64,000 nucleotides of DNA from positions 35,037,548 through 35,101,547 of the forward strand of contig NC_084789.1 of assembly GCF_028858725.1 (NCBI RefSeq). Direction: 5' to 3'. Below, piece after piece: positions 1 to 9,975 of the stretch. Positions within the stretch are counted from its first letter, which is position 1. Each line of letters begins with the position of its first letter. Source of the stretch: Colius striatus (lineage: Eukaryota; Chordata; Aves; Coliiformes; Coliidae). The position numbers were made by a program, and so were the translations under genes. A model generated the notes under the pieces. The model made no database searches, was not told the origin of the DNA, and saw only the letters and a list, made by a program, of their open reading frames with translations.

Positions 1-1019
1 TTGTTTTGAGATTGTGTCAAGGCCCCAAGCAAATACTTTGTGCTATACCAGATGGTTAAGTCAATAGGTAAGTCAACATTGTGACGTCGGACCTGCCCTT
101 GTATGACACAGTCCATAATTTGTTGAAGCGCATCCTGAAGCTCTGGTGTTACCTGTATTTGACGCGTGGGGTTGCTTCCTTTCAAAAGTGGTCGTAGTTT
201 TTCTAACAACTCGTTGGGTATTCCCACTATTGGTTTTAACCATTGCAGATCCCCTAAAAACTTCTGAGCATCATTCGGGGTCTTTATTTGTAGTTGGAGC
301 TGTAGCTTCTGTGGTACTATGAGCTGTTCTGATAAAGACCATCCAAGATATTTCCATGGAGCTGTACACTGAACCTTTTCTGGAGCTAGCACAAGGTGGC
401 ATTGAGCCAGTGCCTGTCGAATCTCCTCCACCTGTTGTTCCGTAAATGGTCCAGGCTGAGAAAAGAGGATATCATCCATGTAATGGTAGATGATAACGTT
501 AGGCCATCGTCATCGAAGGGGTTGTCAAGCTGCGTCAAGATACAGCTGACAGATAGTTGGGCTGTTACGCATGCCTTGGGGCAAAACTGTCCATTTAAAA
601 CGATAGTCGGGACCTTCTCTATTTATTGCAGGCAAGGTAAAAGCAAATCGTTGTGTATCCCGCTGATGTAAGGCAATGGTAAAAAAGCAGTCCTTTAGAT
701 CTACGATTAACAGTGGCCAACACTGTGGAATCATAGCCAGACTGGGTAGTCCTGGCTGCAATGCTCCCATAGGTTCCATTTGTTCATTTACTGCACGTAG
801 GTCATGTAACAAACGATACTTGTCAGATCTCTTTTTAATAACAAATATAGGAGTGTTCCACGGGCTTGTAGATAACTTTAAATGTCCTTGGGCAAGTTGT
901 TCTTGCACTAACTCATGAGAATGCTCAAGATTTTCTTTTTTTAAAGGCCATTGCTTAACCCATACTGGCTCGGCTGTTTTCCAGGTAATAGAAAGTGGGA
1001 AAGTCCATGCAACGGCCAT
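1..1019 (-). pseudogene. pol: pol: reverse transcriptase fragment
   Basis: This is the RT fingers and palm of a class II ERV, which copies viral RNA into DNA. Visible motifs are [31 protein letters not shown] (first catalytic Asp) and [13 protein letters not shown]. The YMDD active-site motif lies at 471-482. Two in-frame TGA codons (525-527 and 510-512) fall between the LPQG motif and YMDD, so the enzyme cannot be made intact. Below YMDD the frame stays readable as palm and thumb (LAPEKVQ, KYLGWS, GDLQWLKPIVGIP) to the window edge. The RNase H and integrase parts lie outside the window. The family call is firm; activity is excluded by the stops. Confidence 0.9.
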
Positions 1020-1909
1020 TATGCCAAAGGGTGCTCATTTGTTAGGACCATTCCTATCTGGGCTAGTATGTCTCGACCAATAAGACATTGCACAGTTGGA
1101 GGCAGCTGCACAACAGGAAAAGTAGCAGTTATGGTTTTCTCATCCACATGAACCAAGATGGGTGGAGAGCGACTAGCCAGAGTAAGCCCTCCTACCCCAG
1201 TCACAGTAGTTGCTGCCGGTTGCAGGGGCCGGTGCTGTGGCCAACATCTTGGGCCGATAATGCTGGAATCTGTCCCCGTGTCCAATAATCCCATCAAGGA
1301 CCTTTTTTGTCCTTGAAATTCAAGGTCTATTTTGCGTCTAGGCCTTTCACTGAGATCCATACTCAACAGTGTAAGTCCTCCCGTGGAGCCAAATCCCCCT
1401 TCTCCTCTTAAGTCCTCTTTTATTGGTCTTTTTCCTTTTGACATTTGTTCCAATGGTATTAATTGCGCAGTTCTCTGATTTTTCATCATTTGTATTGGTG
1501 GAAAGGGGGTGTGGGCCATGATCATAATTTTTCCCAAATAATCTGCATCAATAACTCCGGGGAGAACAAAGAGTCCAAGCATGGTAGTTGACGAGCGTCC
1601 TAACAACAATGCGCCCACTGTTCGTCCCCCTATAGTGATTGGACCTTTCACTCCGGTGGGTATCTTCTGTGGGCTTGTTGTCATAATGGTAACATCTACT
1701 GCTGCTGCCAGGTGCATTCCGAGGCTCCCACTTGTGGCTGGCTGGAGGCAGCTGCTGACATCTGTTGAGCTGCAGCGGCGACATGTGTCTGAGCGCTGCC
1801 ACTGCGGTTCGACGTGCTCTAATTGGAGTTTCCCGACCTGCGACGACAGGCCCCGGTGTTGTGATTGTCCGTTTGGCATTTTTAACACCAGATTCCTGTA
1901 GCATTGCAT
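1019..1909 (-). CDS. pro: dUTPase-protease (pro) ORF
   Basis: This 296-codon ORF overlaps the end of gag by 28 nt in the -1 frame, the usual arrangement for a Gag-Pro frameshift product, so the listed first Met need not be a true start. The N-terminal half is a dUTPase: it has the GVIDADYLG substrate-site motif, RTAQLIPL, and the glycine-rich GEGGFGSTG motif. The C-terminal half is a retroviral aspartic protease with active-site LLDTGTD, where Thr stands in place of the usual Ala, and LIGRD near the flap/helix region. No stop is seen inside. A dUTPase upstream of protease is typical of betaretrovirus-like ERVs. The neighbouring RT and gag frames are broken. Confidence 0.87.
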   Translation of the reverse strand: MQCYRNLVLKMPNGQSQHRGLSSQVGKLQLEHVEPQWQRSDTCRRCSSTDVSSCLQPATSGSLGMHLAAAVDVTIMTTSPQKIPTGVKGPITIGGRTVGALLLGRSSTTMLGLFVLPGVIDADYLGKIMIMAHTPFPPIQMMKNQRTAQLIPLEQMSKGKRPIKEDLRGEGGFGSTGGLTLLSMDLSERPRRKIDLEFQGQKRSLMGLLDTGTDSSIIGPRCWPQHRPLQPAATTVTGVGGLTLASRSPPILVHVDEKTITATFPVVQLPPTVQCLIGRDILAQIGMVLTNEHPLA

Positions 1910-3116
1910 TCACGACGGAAATGTCCCATTCCGCCACACCGGTAACACTTTATTCGTCCACCTGAGGAGCCCCTTTGAGTGGTCACAGCGGATGCTTGAA
2001 GGGGTGCAAGGGCGGCCAACACCTGATTCTGAGTTGCTTTCGCCTGTTCCTTTAATCCTAATCCCAATTCCTTAATAGCTTCCACGAGAAAAGCTTGTTG
2101 ACCTGTCGGGACCTGGGCCATACGCTCTAAAGCATCTTCAATTGACCAATTGGCTCCTAACGTATTCAATACTGTCCTGGTAGCTGGATTACAATTCTGT
2201 AGGGCGCACTGTTTTAACAAGGCGCCACGCATATATTCCGGAACTCCAGCCCTCTCTATGGCGGAGGCAACTTTATCAATAAAGATCCCGAACGTTTCAT
2301 CCCGACCTTGTTTGATTCCCATATATATTGTCACTCCACCTGGGTCCTTTACTTTTTCCATAGCCTCCCTTACTAATTGCATTGCCTCTCTACACTTATC
2401 AGGCCCTATCAAAGCCTGAGCCTCCGTACGGAGGAAGGGTCCCAAACCCATCAGCTCTTCCACCGTCACACCATAGAGAGGGTCGCCTTGCTGACGCTGA
2501 GTTGCGACACTTTCATTCACTAATGCCTGCCAATGTGCATTAAATAACAGCTGCTGATGTTGTGTATAAATAAGTTTTACTATGCCTCGACAGTCAGCGG
2601 GCAGTAGCAACTGCGTTCCCCATACATAGTCAATCATTTGTTTCACTGGTTCACTATTTACCCCGAACTGGCTGACCGTGGACCGCAACTGGGATAACAA
2701 CTTCAAGTCCAGAGCAGAAATTGTTGCTTGCAAACCTCCCCCTGCAATGGGTTGGAATACCAGTGGCAACGTCAAAGTTCTGGCTGCTTCCAGTGCATCG
2801 CCATCCCCTTTTCCCAGACAATCCTTTGCGAGTGCAGCCCAAGTCTCCCTCCGCTCCCTTGCGATGGCCTCCGCCAGTTCACTCTCTGCCCCAGGGACAG
2901 GCTCACCAAGTGGGGAGGGCGGAGGCGGGGGCTCTTTAGGCCAGTACTCCTGTTCCTCAGGAGGGGCTGATGGCTCACATGGTTCTCGTACCCCGTCCGT
3001 GCCTCCAGGGCCATTTTCTACACGCGGGGGGGGAGCATTACTTTTGAGACGGTAGGAGCCAGCGGGGTGGATAGGAACCAGTCACGCTCATAGTTTTTAT
3101 TCTTACTCCGCTGTGG
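1882..3116 (-). pseudogene. gag: gag: linker, capsid and nucleocapsid
   Basis: This is the structural polyprotein lacking its matrix domain. Reading down the minus strand there is a Pro/acidic linker (SAPPEEQE, a proline run), capsid, and one CCHC zinc knuckle ([14 protein letters not shown]). The capsid contains the major homology region around IKQGRDETFGIF. Translation from about 3020 to 1882 is open, but a C-run near 3025-3032 puts the upstream linker in another frame ending at a TAG. The matrix coding part and leader are deleted. Comparable linkers are at 47592-47940 (provirus E). Particle assembly from this copy is not expected. Confidence 0.85.
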
Positions 3117-3146
3117 CGCCCAGTCGGTATATCATGTCCTTCGTGT

Positions 3147-3164
3147 ATCGCGTCGGGGCCACCA
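3147..3164 (-). other. Primer binding site, tRNA-Trp type (decayed)
   Basis: The minus strand reads TGGTGGCCCCGACGCGAT two bases inside the LTR. It matches the complement of the tRNA-Trp 3' end at 16 of 18 positions. It supports the boundary and orientation of provirus A. Confidence 0.8.
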
Positions 3165-3166
3165 TT

Positions 3167-3489
3167 TGCTGAAGACGATGGGAGACAAGCCCACCCTGTA
3201 GTGCAACAAGTCTCAAATTTATTTGCTAAGATACAACTCTTTTATAGATACAATAATCAGGCTCATACATATTGCAAAAGCTAAGCTCATCATTGGTTCC
3301 CAGTTAGGTGCAAACCTCGCCCTTGTTTCAACATACTCCAGATACTTGTGGCTGCTTAACCCAAACTAAGCTCCTGCTTTCTCATCCTGTTATCATACAG
3401 CTCTCTTTCTCTCATGGCCTTGAGCAGGAGTCCAATATCTTATCGCTTAATGCTTACTGTCTAACCAGCTGTATTCTATCATGTCCTCT
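3167..3489 (-). repeat. 5' LTR of provirus A, outer end truncated
   Basis: This Trp-primer family LTR is in minus orientation. It contains the TATA-like TATAAAAGA region and an AATAAA-type signal near 3220. Compared with complete copies (23096-23452, 43718-44074) it lacks about 35-40 bp of the U3 start, and it meets the plus-strand LTR at 3492 head to head. Confidence 0.85.
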
Positions 3490-3491
3490 TT

Positions 3492-3840
3492 TGTGGGGAG
3501 TTTTGTGGAGACTTGGCTAGAGAATACAGCTGGTTAGGCAGTAAGCATTAAGCGGTAAGATATTGGACCCTTGCTCAAGGACGTGGTGTCCTTGAGCAAG
3601 AGAGTTGTATGATAAAAGGATGAGAAAACAGGAACTTAGTTTGGGTTGAGGAGCCACAAGCATCCAAATTATGTTGAAACAGGGGCAGGATTGACATTTA
3701 ACTGGGAACCAATGATGAGCTTAGCTTTTGCAATATGTGTGAGCCTGATTATTGTATCTATAAAAGAGCTGTATCTTTTCAAATAAATTTGAGACTTGCT
3801 CAGCACTACATGGTGTGACTGTCTCCCGTCGTCTTCAGCA
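3492..3840 (+). repeat. 5' LTR of provirus copy 1
   Basis: The LTR begins TGTGGGGAG and ends CTTCAGCA, with TATAAAAGAG near 3762 and AAATAAA near 3780. It lacks an internal stretch of about 20 bp (gaggaaagaggacatgata) present in other copies. It contains a perfect 13-bp inverted repeat (3570-3582 and 3588-3600). Confidence 0.88.
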
Positions 3841-3842
3841 AA

Positions 3843-4036
3843 TGGTGACCCCGACGTGATAGCGGCTTGACGCCATGGCGGAGGGACGAAGGGGTTCGGA
3901 TCCTACCCAACAAGGACGGAAATAAGCGTGAAAATGTGGAACATGCCGTGCCCTGGGTGACCTATAGACGAGCCCGGCCGATACGTGCCGCCAGACCTTG
4001 AAGGGCTACAACAGCGCGCTGATGATAATAGGTATG
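3843..4036 (+). other. tRNA-Trp primer binding site and leader
   Basis: The 18 bases at 3843-3860 (TGGTGACCCCGACGTGAT) match the complement of the tRNA-Trp 3' end exactly, the primer used by avian sarcoma-leukosis viruses. The rest is untranslated leader homologous to 23473-23655. It stops at the position of the matrix ATG, where element C begins. Confidence 0.85.
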
Positions 4037-4591
4037 TGTAGTGGGTCTGGGACGGTAGTGATTTTCCACAGCAGCTCCTGCAGTGCTGTGCTTACTGTTG
4101 ATATCAATATTACGACTACCGCTTGCACAACATCGGGGCTGTCCCTCCAGCATTCCTTCCCCCACCTTCACCAATAGCTGTGAGTGGGCATGATCTTGGG
4201 AGGGACTATGGCCAGGACAGCTGACCCAGGCTGACCAAGGAGATATTCCATACCATATGACGTCAGCTCAGTAATATAAACTGGGGGAGAGGAGCAGGAA
4301 GGGGAGGCGAGATTCATTTCTGGCCTTCCCAAAGCAACCGCTACGCGTCCTGAAGCCCTGCTTCTCGGGAGGTGGCCGGACATCGCTGCTGATGGGAAGT
4401 AGAGAGTAACAGCTTATCTGCTTCTGCTTTGCTCTCCGCGCGCGTGGCTTTGCTGCTTATTTATTAAACTGCTTTTATCTCAACCCACGAGATTCCCATC
4501 TTATTTTCTCCCCTTCCCTGGCTTGCTGAGGAGGTGGGGGGTAAAGCGGTGTGGTGGGCACCTGGCATCCAGCCAGGCTCAAACTACCACA
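4037..4591 (+). repeat. 5' LTR of element C
   Basis: The LTR begins TGTAGTGGG and ends CTACCACA. It contains a TATA-like ATATAAACTG near 4276-4285 and ATTAAA near 4462-4467. It differs at several sites from the two LTRs at 33712 and 35357, which are nearly identical to each other. Confidence 0.9.
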
Positions 4592-4598
4592 GCCCTTT

Positions 4599-4616
4599 TG
4601 GCGCCCAACGTGGGGC
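4599..4616 (+). other. Primer binding site, tRNA-Lys(1,2)
   Basis: TGGCGCCCAACGTGGGGC matches the classic site complementary to tRNA-Lys1,2, placed 7 nt after the LTR. Confidence 0.9.
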
Positions 4617-4664
4617 GAGATAATAGCAGATTTACATTAACTGCATTGCAATTACAGTAAACCA

Positions 4665-6629
4665 ATGAGAGCAAAGTTCCTGTGCTGGTCACGGAGCCTT
4701 GCTGCTATGCAGCTTATCTTACACTTTCTAATGTTTGGGAACACGATGCTCCTAACATTGACTCTCGGCTGTGCTTTAACCTTAATAGCTTTGCTAAGCT
4801 GGCTATATAATTTTGTGAAGAGGATGAAAGGGCCTGGGAACATGATGGCCCAAATAATAATAGCAAGTCTCATTCTGTTACTGATGAATTTCGTGTGCTG
4901 TGGGAGCTATCTTGTGGAGGCCATGGGGCAAAGCACCTCTTTCTCCTCAGCTCGGACTGATCTAGACAATTCTGTTACACAGACTTCCCAGGTCCTTAGT
5001 CACCCTTATATGAGAGTTTTAATATTACTAATTAACATAGTTGTTATATTATATATCTTGTGGAATCTGGAGTCATCTGGGTATCAGAGAGTACAAATTT
5101 GTGATGGAAACATGTTAAAATGCCTCCTGAAGTGTCCAGTCCCTGGGTGGCAGGGTATGCGGATGAATTTAGGCAAATTCCTAGGACGGTTATCACCTCC
5201 TGTAACCTGGGATTTTACATCTGAACAGATAAAAAACCCTGCTTTACTGACACGCTACCTGATAGAAGGGTGTCTTACCTACCCTAATGAGGCCCATCAG
5301 GTTCAGGCACTATACTGGGGCCTAGCCTCTGCCTACCGAGCTGCATTCCAGTCCTCTCAGAGAACTGTGATTGAAATGGAAACTCAAACGGTACCTGAGA
5401 CCAACATAGTTGAGTCAGTCGCAGTCCAGCCCTCTCAGAGAACTATGGCCGAGGTGGAAATTCAAACTGTACCTGAGACTACCATGATTGAGTCAGGGAA
5501 CCAAACAACAACCACAGTGGTTGCCCCAGTAGTGAAAAAGAAGCAGTGGATAAGGAGGTCAAGTCCATATCATCGATTAGTAAGGGCAGACGAGGAGGAA
5601 GAGGAAAGGCTAGAAGAAGAAACTGGTCCTTCGGTAAGGAGATCAGGAGAAGTGAAAGAAATCGAAAAGGAAATGGAAACTACTCGGTCCCTCACCTCAA
5701 CAGAACTTAGAGATATGCGAAAAGATTACAGTCGCCAGCCAGGTGAGCGGATTGGTGCCTGGCTGCTCCGATGCTGGGATAACGGGGCTGACATTCAACA
5801 ATTGGAAGGCAGAGAAGCCCAACAGCTAGGATCTCTTGCTAGGGACCGGGGAATTGATAAAGGCATTGGAAAGAAAACCTCAGTTTGTAGTCTCTGGAAA
5901 CGACTCCTCTCAAGTGTATGGGCAAGATACCCATTCAAGGAAGACCTTGTAAATGCCCGAGGAAAGTGGACTAGAGCTGATGAAGGGATCCAATATCTAA
6001 GGGAATTAGCTGTGTTGGAAGTCATCTATGGTGATCTGGATAATGTCGAGGCCTCCACAGATCCAGACGATGTCCAGTGTACACGGGCCATGTTGAGAAA
6101 AGTGATCCAGAGTGCCCCAGCTACATATTCTAATATCCTGGCAATGGTGTATCATCCAGACATGGACATACCAACAGTGGAGAGGGTATCTTCTTGGTTA
6201 CAGAACTATGAAGAGAGCCTCTGCACCTCCTCATCAGTGTGGGATGATGGCCTGATTGTTAGATCTGCCTCAAGAACTCAGTCATCCACTGTCCCGACCA
6301 GGGGAAAGGGAAGTCCCAGACGCAGGAGTACACCGCGAAATGAACTCTGGCTCTTTTTGCGTGGCCAAGGAGAGGATATGAGGAAGTGGGATGGTGAACC
6401 CACTTTTAAGCTGGAAGCGCGTGTACGTGAACTAAGGGGGAAGACAGCTGTTAGAAAAGGACCGCCCAAGAGGGCTGTCAGCATAGTGGCTGCCAAAACA
6501 AAAGAGGACAATCAACAATCTCCAAGACATAGAAGAACTGCAACTACTTCCTTCGAAGCCAATGAGGAGACTTCAGGTCTGCAATTGCAAGGATCAGATA
6601 GCGAATACTCTGATGAAGAACAGAAATAG
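4665..6629 (+). CDS. Gag-like ORF with three N-terminal membrane segments (element C)
   Basis: This intact 654-codon ORF is the only gene of element C. Residues about 28-51, 61-84 and 118-135 are strongly hydrophobic and look like three membrane spans. A repeated block follows near residues 228-275 (SQRTVIEMETQTVPET, then SQRTMAEVEIQTVPET), then an acidic run near 307 (DEEEEERLEEE). From about residue 348 there is a helical, capsid-like region beginning ELRDMRKDYSRQPGERIGAW. A basic stretch near 545 and an acidic tail (SDSEYSDEEQK) end the protein. I associate the C-terminal half with Gag-like proteins of bird LTR elements from memory of that family; no zinc knuckle or major homology region is obvious. 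The ATG at 4665 is the first after the primer site; the younger copy has ATA there and must start at codon 15. Gag-like is an inference, and the role of the membrane part is unknown. Confidence 0.7.
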   Translation: MRAKFLCWSRSLAAMQLILHFLMFGNTMLLTLTLGCALTLIALLSWLYNFVKRMKGPGNMMAQIIIASLILLLMNFVCCGSYLVEAMGQSTSFSSARTDLDNSVTQTSQVLSHPYMRVLILLINIVVILYILWNLESSGYQRVQICDGNMLKCLLKCPVPGWQGMRMNLGKFLGRLSPPVTWDFTSEQIKNPALLTRYLIEGCLTYPNEAHQVQALYWGLASAYRAAFQSSQRTVIEMETQTVPETNIVESVAVQPSQRTMAEVEIQTVPETTMIESGNQTTTTVVAPVVKKKQWIRRSSPYHRLVRADEEEEERLEEETGPSVRRSGEVKEIEKEMETTRSLTSTELRDMRKDYSRQPGERIGAWLLRCWDNGADIQQLEGREAQQLGSLARDRGIDKGIGKKTSVCSLWKRLLSSVWARYPFKEDLVNARGKWTRADEGIQYLRELAVLEVIYGDLDNVEASTDPDDVQCTRAMLRKVIQSAPATYSNILAMVYHPDMDIPTVERVSSWLQNYEESLCTSSSVWDDGLIVRSASRTQSSTVPTRGKGSPRRRSTPRNELWLFLRGQGEDMRKWDGEPTFKLEARVRELRGKTAVRKGPPKRAVSIVAAKTKEDNQQSPRHRRTATTSFEANEETSGLQLQGSDSEYSDEEQK

Positions 6630-6714
6630 AGGGTCCCTGCCTCCAGCCAGGAGGAGGAAAGGGATGACCGAATCTACTGGACTGTGTGGGTTCGATGGCC
6701 TAGTTCGATGGCGG

Positions 6715-7300
6715 AGTAAAGAAAAATGTTCTGCTCTACACGAGAGTTTTTACAAAGTCAGAGAGGCGAAGGGGCTTCGGAGCAGAGCCCCCACGGGAGA
6801 GTTGCTTCCCATTCGAGCCCAGCCCGCCGAGTTACCCCTAAGATGACTTGCAGGGGAATGCCGAGCGGGCGGAGTCGGGCGGGGGTGCAGCGCAGGATGA
6901 TCAGTGGAGAGTGGCGGAGCGTGACCCCATATTAGACTGGGCACCATCGGGCACGCGAGGGAAGACAAAGAAAACACGGGAGAGAGTAATACCGGCTGCG
7001 CGGCCGGCGCCGGGGACGGGACGGAGTGAGCCAGACTCCCCCCCACCCCTTCCATCCGCACTCGCCGCCGTCGCGTAGCCGCTTCCCGCGCCCGGTCATT
7101 GTCTCCGGAGTGCCTCCCCAAACACACCTCACGCCGACACGGACGGCCATAGCCCTCACGGACCGCTGGGCTCCTCCTTTCCATCCTCAGTCCCTTGCCT
7201 CAAAGAGTGTAAAAACTGTTGGTCGTGATGTTATGCATTTTGCTGTAAATGTGATGATGAATAGTGGTTTTCTTACAGTGGAAACTTTCTAAGGTGGTTT
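6715..7300 (+). pseudogene. Unfamiliar ORF region (ORFx), copy 1
   Basis: This is homologous to the intact ORF at 24271-24780 but lacks its N-terminus, which is replaced by element C. Readable parts include TKSERRRGFG and FEPSPPSYP, a PPxY-type motif. A TAA directly after PPSYP breaks the frame where copies 2 and 3 have TGG. Further on, the frame continues through GERDP-like and Lys-rich sequence (6848-7078) to a stop. The downstream stretch 7208-7300 can be read as a cysteine cluster (CKNCWS, stop, CYAFCCKC) or, in another frame, as a short open tail ending GFLTVETF. I do not recognise the protein. Confidence 0.5.
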
Positions 7301-7424
7301 AGGTGTCAGGAATGGAACTTGGAAGAACAGAACATTTTGACATTGAGAAACTAAAGGTGGTTTATGTTTTAGACTCATTGCTGAAGGATTTTTTTTTTTT
7401 TTTGATCAGGAGTAAAAAAAAAAA

Positions 7425-8340
7425 ATGGATTTTGTCAAACTGTTGATGCTTCAAATGATTGTGGTAAATGGTTTTAGGCAATTTCAACAACCCAAGAAAA
7501 ACATGTGGCTTACACTGGCCAAAGCAATCAATCAGTCTACAATATGTTTATCAATGACCACTCCAGATAATCCTTTTTCTACCTGTTTGGTTGGAGTTCC
7601 ATTAGATGTGGCACAATGACCTGTACCAAATGCATTAAAAACAAATCCCTTAGTTAAGGTTAATGGCAAACTTGACAGCTGGGATTTGATCATTTCATGG
7701 TTGCCAATAATGACAACAGAGCCACAGGAGTTAGAATTATTGGGATCTATAAAGATGGAGTTTTGTGTTATGTTTAATTTTACCAGCAATACCAAAACAT
7801 TTGGACAGAATATGGGTCCCATCCTGGGCGTATATAAGAACACAACATCTTGGTGCAATTACACTTCACCAAAAAGATCCAGGTCTAGTCTTGTGCCTGT
7901 ACAGTTACCAAAGGGAATTTTTCTGATCTGTGGGAACCAGGCATGGCCTGGAATACCCTCGAGATTACAAAGGGGACCACGCAGTTTGGGACAGCTGACG
8001 ATCTTGATGCCTAATGACACAATGATTTAGAAACATCATTGTCCAAAACAATTTGTGCATGCATTTACTGGCGAATGTCATGACTATGTTACCTTTGGTC
8101 TCCCTCAGCAATAATAGCAACTAGTATATTTGCTCCAGGTGTAGGAGTATCTGCTTTATTAACTGAGCTATGCAAATTAGGATGCTGGCTTAGCAAACAA
8201 AGTAACCAAACCTCAATGACATTAGAAGACTTGATTAGTAATGTAAGTAGTATTAGCCATACAAGTTTGCAACATAGACCTGCTAGAGAATTTACTTTTA
8301 GCACAAGTATAATAACTTTGTTTGTCAACTGTGGGTTTTT
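7425..8340 (+). pseudogene. env: env1: first envelope gene, SU and part of TM, broken (copy 1)
   Basis: Retroviral surface-protein sequence preceded by internal T and A runs (7389-7425). Motifs shared with other class II Env here are NMWLTLAKAINQST, NPFSTCLVG, PQELELLGS and LPKGIFLICG. An early TGA falls in ...DVAQ (7617-7619); the later SU part is open to about 8030. The TM part (8100-8330) is readable only in pieces and stops before the cysteine motif; the sequence ends at a T-run plus CAG and joins integrase sequence. Env normally binds receptors and fuses membranes; this copy cannot make a complete Env. It differs clearly from the env2 that follows. Confidence 0.75.
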
Positions 8341-8344
8341 TTTT

Positions 8345-8583
8345 CAGTGATTAAGAAGAAGCTTACCAGGCATGAGAAGAAAGAAATATGGGTTAAATAT
8401 CGTGACCCTAAAACAGGGATATGGCAGCCTCCGACCAAAGTACAATACTGGGGACGTGGGTATTTGTGTGTTGATTCTCCCACAGGATCCATTTGGGTGC
8501 CAGCCAGGTGGACAAGAGCTGTCCTTGAAGCTGCGGAGATCAAACCATCTGACGAAAAAGGACAGGAAGAGATTGGAGAATAA
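8345..8583 (+). pseudogene. pol: pol: integrase C-terminal domain remnant (copy 1)
   Basis: The peptide KEIWVKYRDPKTGIWQP through WVPARWTRAVLEAAEI is the SH3-like DNA-binding end of a class II ERV integrase. The catalytic core and zinc domain are gone. A deletion has fused the segment after env1 (accaggcatgag) directly to this domain. The end of the reading frame (GQEEIGE) lies 93 bp before the env2 start, as in the other copies. Confidence 0.82.
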
Positions 8584-8676
8584 ATACACCCTCGTCTTGC
8601 GGTCATTGGAGGACTGGCTAACAATCAAAAGACTGAAGGTTATATAACAAAAAGACAGTGAATTTAATGAATAATA

Positions 8677-9966
8677 ATGAGGTGTTTTGTTATAACCATA
8701 GTTTTTAGTGTAACTATAATTGCTAACAGCTTGATGCATTTTAATCAGCCTAGAGATAATATTTGGATAAACTTTGCTAATGAAACTGGTCAATCATCTC
8801 TTTGTCTTAGTTTGGGAGGGGTTACTAATCCTTTTAAAACGTGTTTGATAGGATTGCCCGTGTGGAATCCGGAGGAATTTTGTGGACTAGTAGACAATAA
8901 CACCCTGTGTAATAGGACGCGGCTGAACACAATTAGCGATGATCACGATCATTCGGACGGGAAACGTCATTGTGAGATAATGAAGTCCCTTAATACCACA
9001 TTAGCCTAACCCCCTGAGGAAACAGACATGTTTGGAAGTGCCAATGCAAGCTTCGGTACTAATGGAACTGGGGGAAATTGAATAAGTTTTATGCCACGGG
9101 ATATTCATGACTTTAATAGAAATCGAAAATATTGGGCCAACTTAGACTCTTCTTTGAAGTCAGAAACGGTATTTAAGCAATTGTATTCCAGCTGTAATGT
9201 CTCTAGTATTACATCACCGAAGAAATTGCCCACGGGTATATTTTTAATCTGTGGAGAAAGGGCCTGGAACAGAATACCAGTAAATCCCCCGGGTGGACCC
9301 TGTTATTTGGGGAAACTCTCTTTATTCCACACTAACTTAACCACGCTAATGCAGCTTGCTGACCATAATAATAGCTCCCGCAAAAAAAGTAGTTATTATG
9401 AGTTTGATTGTACTGATAATGGTCCCCATGATTTTGGAGTGAACTGAAGCAAGTCGTAGTTGCCCACTTTTGTCAGGAGGAGGAGCTAATAAGGCCATGA
9501 ACTTGACTAAACAGTTAGAATGTTGGAATAAAGACGAGTTAAATAAAATTTTAGAAATGATTGATATGTTAACAGCTGACGTTAAATGTGTAAATCATGC
9601 GGTGTTACGAAATAGAGCTTCCATAGACTTTTTATTATCAGCCCAGGGACATGAATGTGAAGAATTTGAGGGCATGTGTTGTATGAACCTGTCGGACCAT
9701 TCCACCTCGATACATGGAAAACTGAAAGAACTTCAACAGGGATTTCATCAGTTGAAACAAGAAGGGGGATTAGGACTTGAAGGATGGCTTAAGGAATGGA
9801 GAATAGGCCCTTGGTTGCGAAATGTTATAATGTATGGAATTGGCTTTATGGGTATTGTTATATTTGTATTGTAAGTGTTTCATTGTTTTATAAATTGTAT
9901 TCAATGGACAATAGAAAGAACACTTGAGAGGATGAGGCAGGCTAATATCATTGTCAAAAAAGAAAA
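8677..9966 (+). pseudogene. env: env2: second envelope gene, SU and TM (copy 1)
   Basis: Begins with MRCFVIT and a hydrophobic signal-like stretch. SU motifs are NPFKTCLIGLPVW, a His/Asp stretch DDHDHSDG, and [14 protein letters not shown]. Cleavage site: SSRKKSS, where copy 2 has RKKR, so the basic site is weakened here. TM contains the CX6CC motif CEEFEGMCC and a membrane segment around NVIMYGIGFMGIVIFVL. Disabling changes include TAA after NTTLA (9007), TGA in place of Trp (9079), a frameshift after the cleavage site near 9447-9470, and a stop right after the membrane segment. The 3' end reaches the purine-rich AAAACGGGGGAAG before the LTR. Confidence 0.85.
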
Positions 9967-9975
9967 CGGGGGAAG

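Larger units (their letters stand above)
1..3489 (-). mobile_element. Provirus A: class II ERV fragment, 5' LTR to RT
   Basis: On the minus strand the order is LTR, primer site, gag, dUTPase-protease and RT, running off the left window edge. The leader and matrix region are missing: the sequence jumps from just inside the primer site to the gag linker that begins after matrix in the other copies (near 3116). The tRNA-Trp primer site, dUTPase fused to protease, and a YMDD-type RT indicate an avian alpha/beta-like class II ERV. The outer end of the LTR is cut and abuts a plus-strand LTR, so no target duplication can be read. Confidence 0.88.
4037..6714 (+). mobile_element. Element C: Lys-primer LTR element with a single ORF, 3' end missing
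   Basis: Order: 5' LTR, primer site and one long ORF. No protease, RT or integrase is visible. The sequence switches at about 6712-6715 (common gcggag) into the recombinant ERV family, so the 3' LTR is lost. A second, younger and internally deleted copy lies at 33712-35918 and defines the LTR limits. Confidence 0.85.

Noticed and set aside
1548..1937. Second minus-strand ORF overlapping dUTPase
   Set aside because: Out-of-frame shadow; the overlapping frame has the dUTPase and protease motifs.
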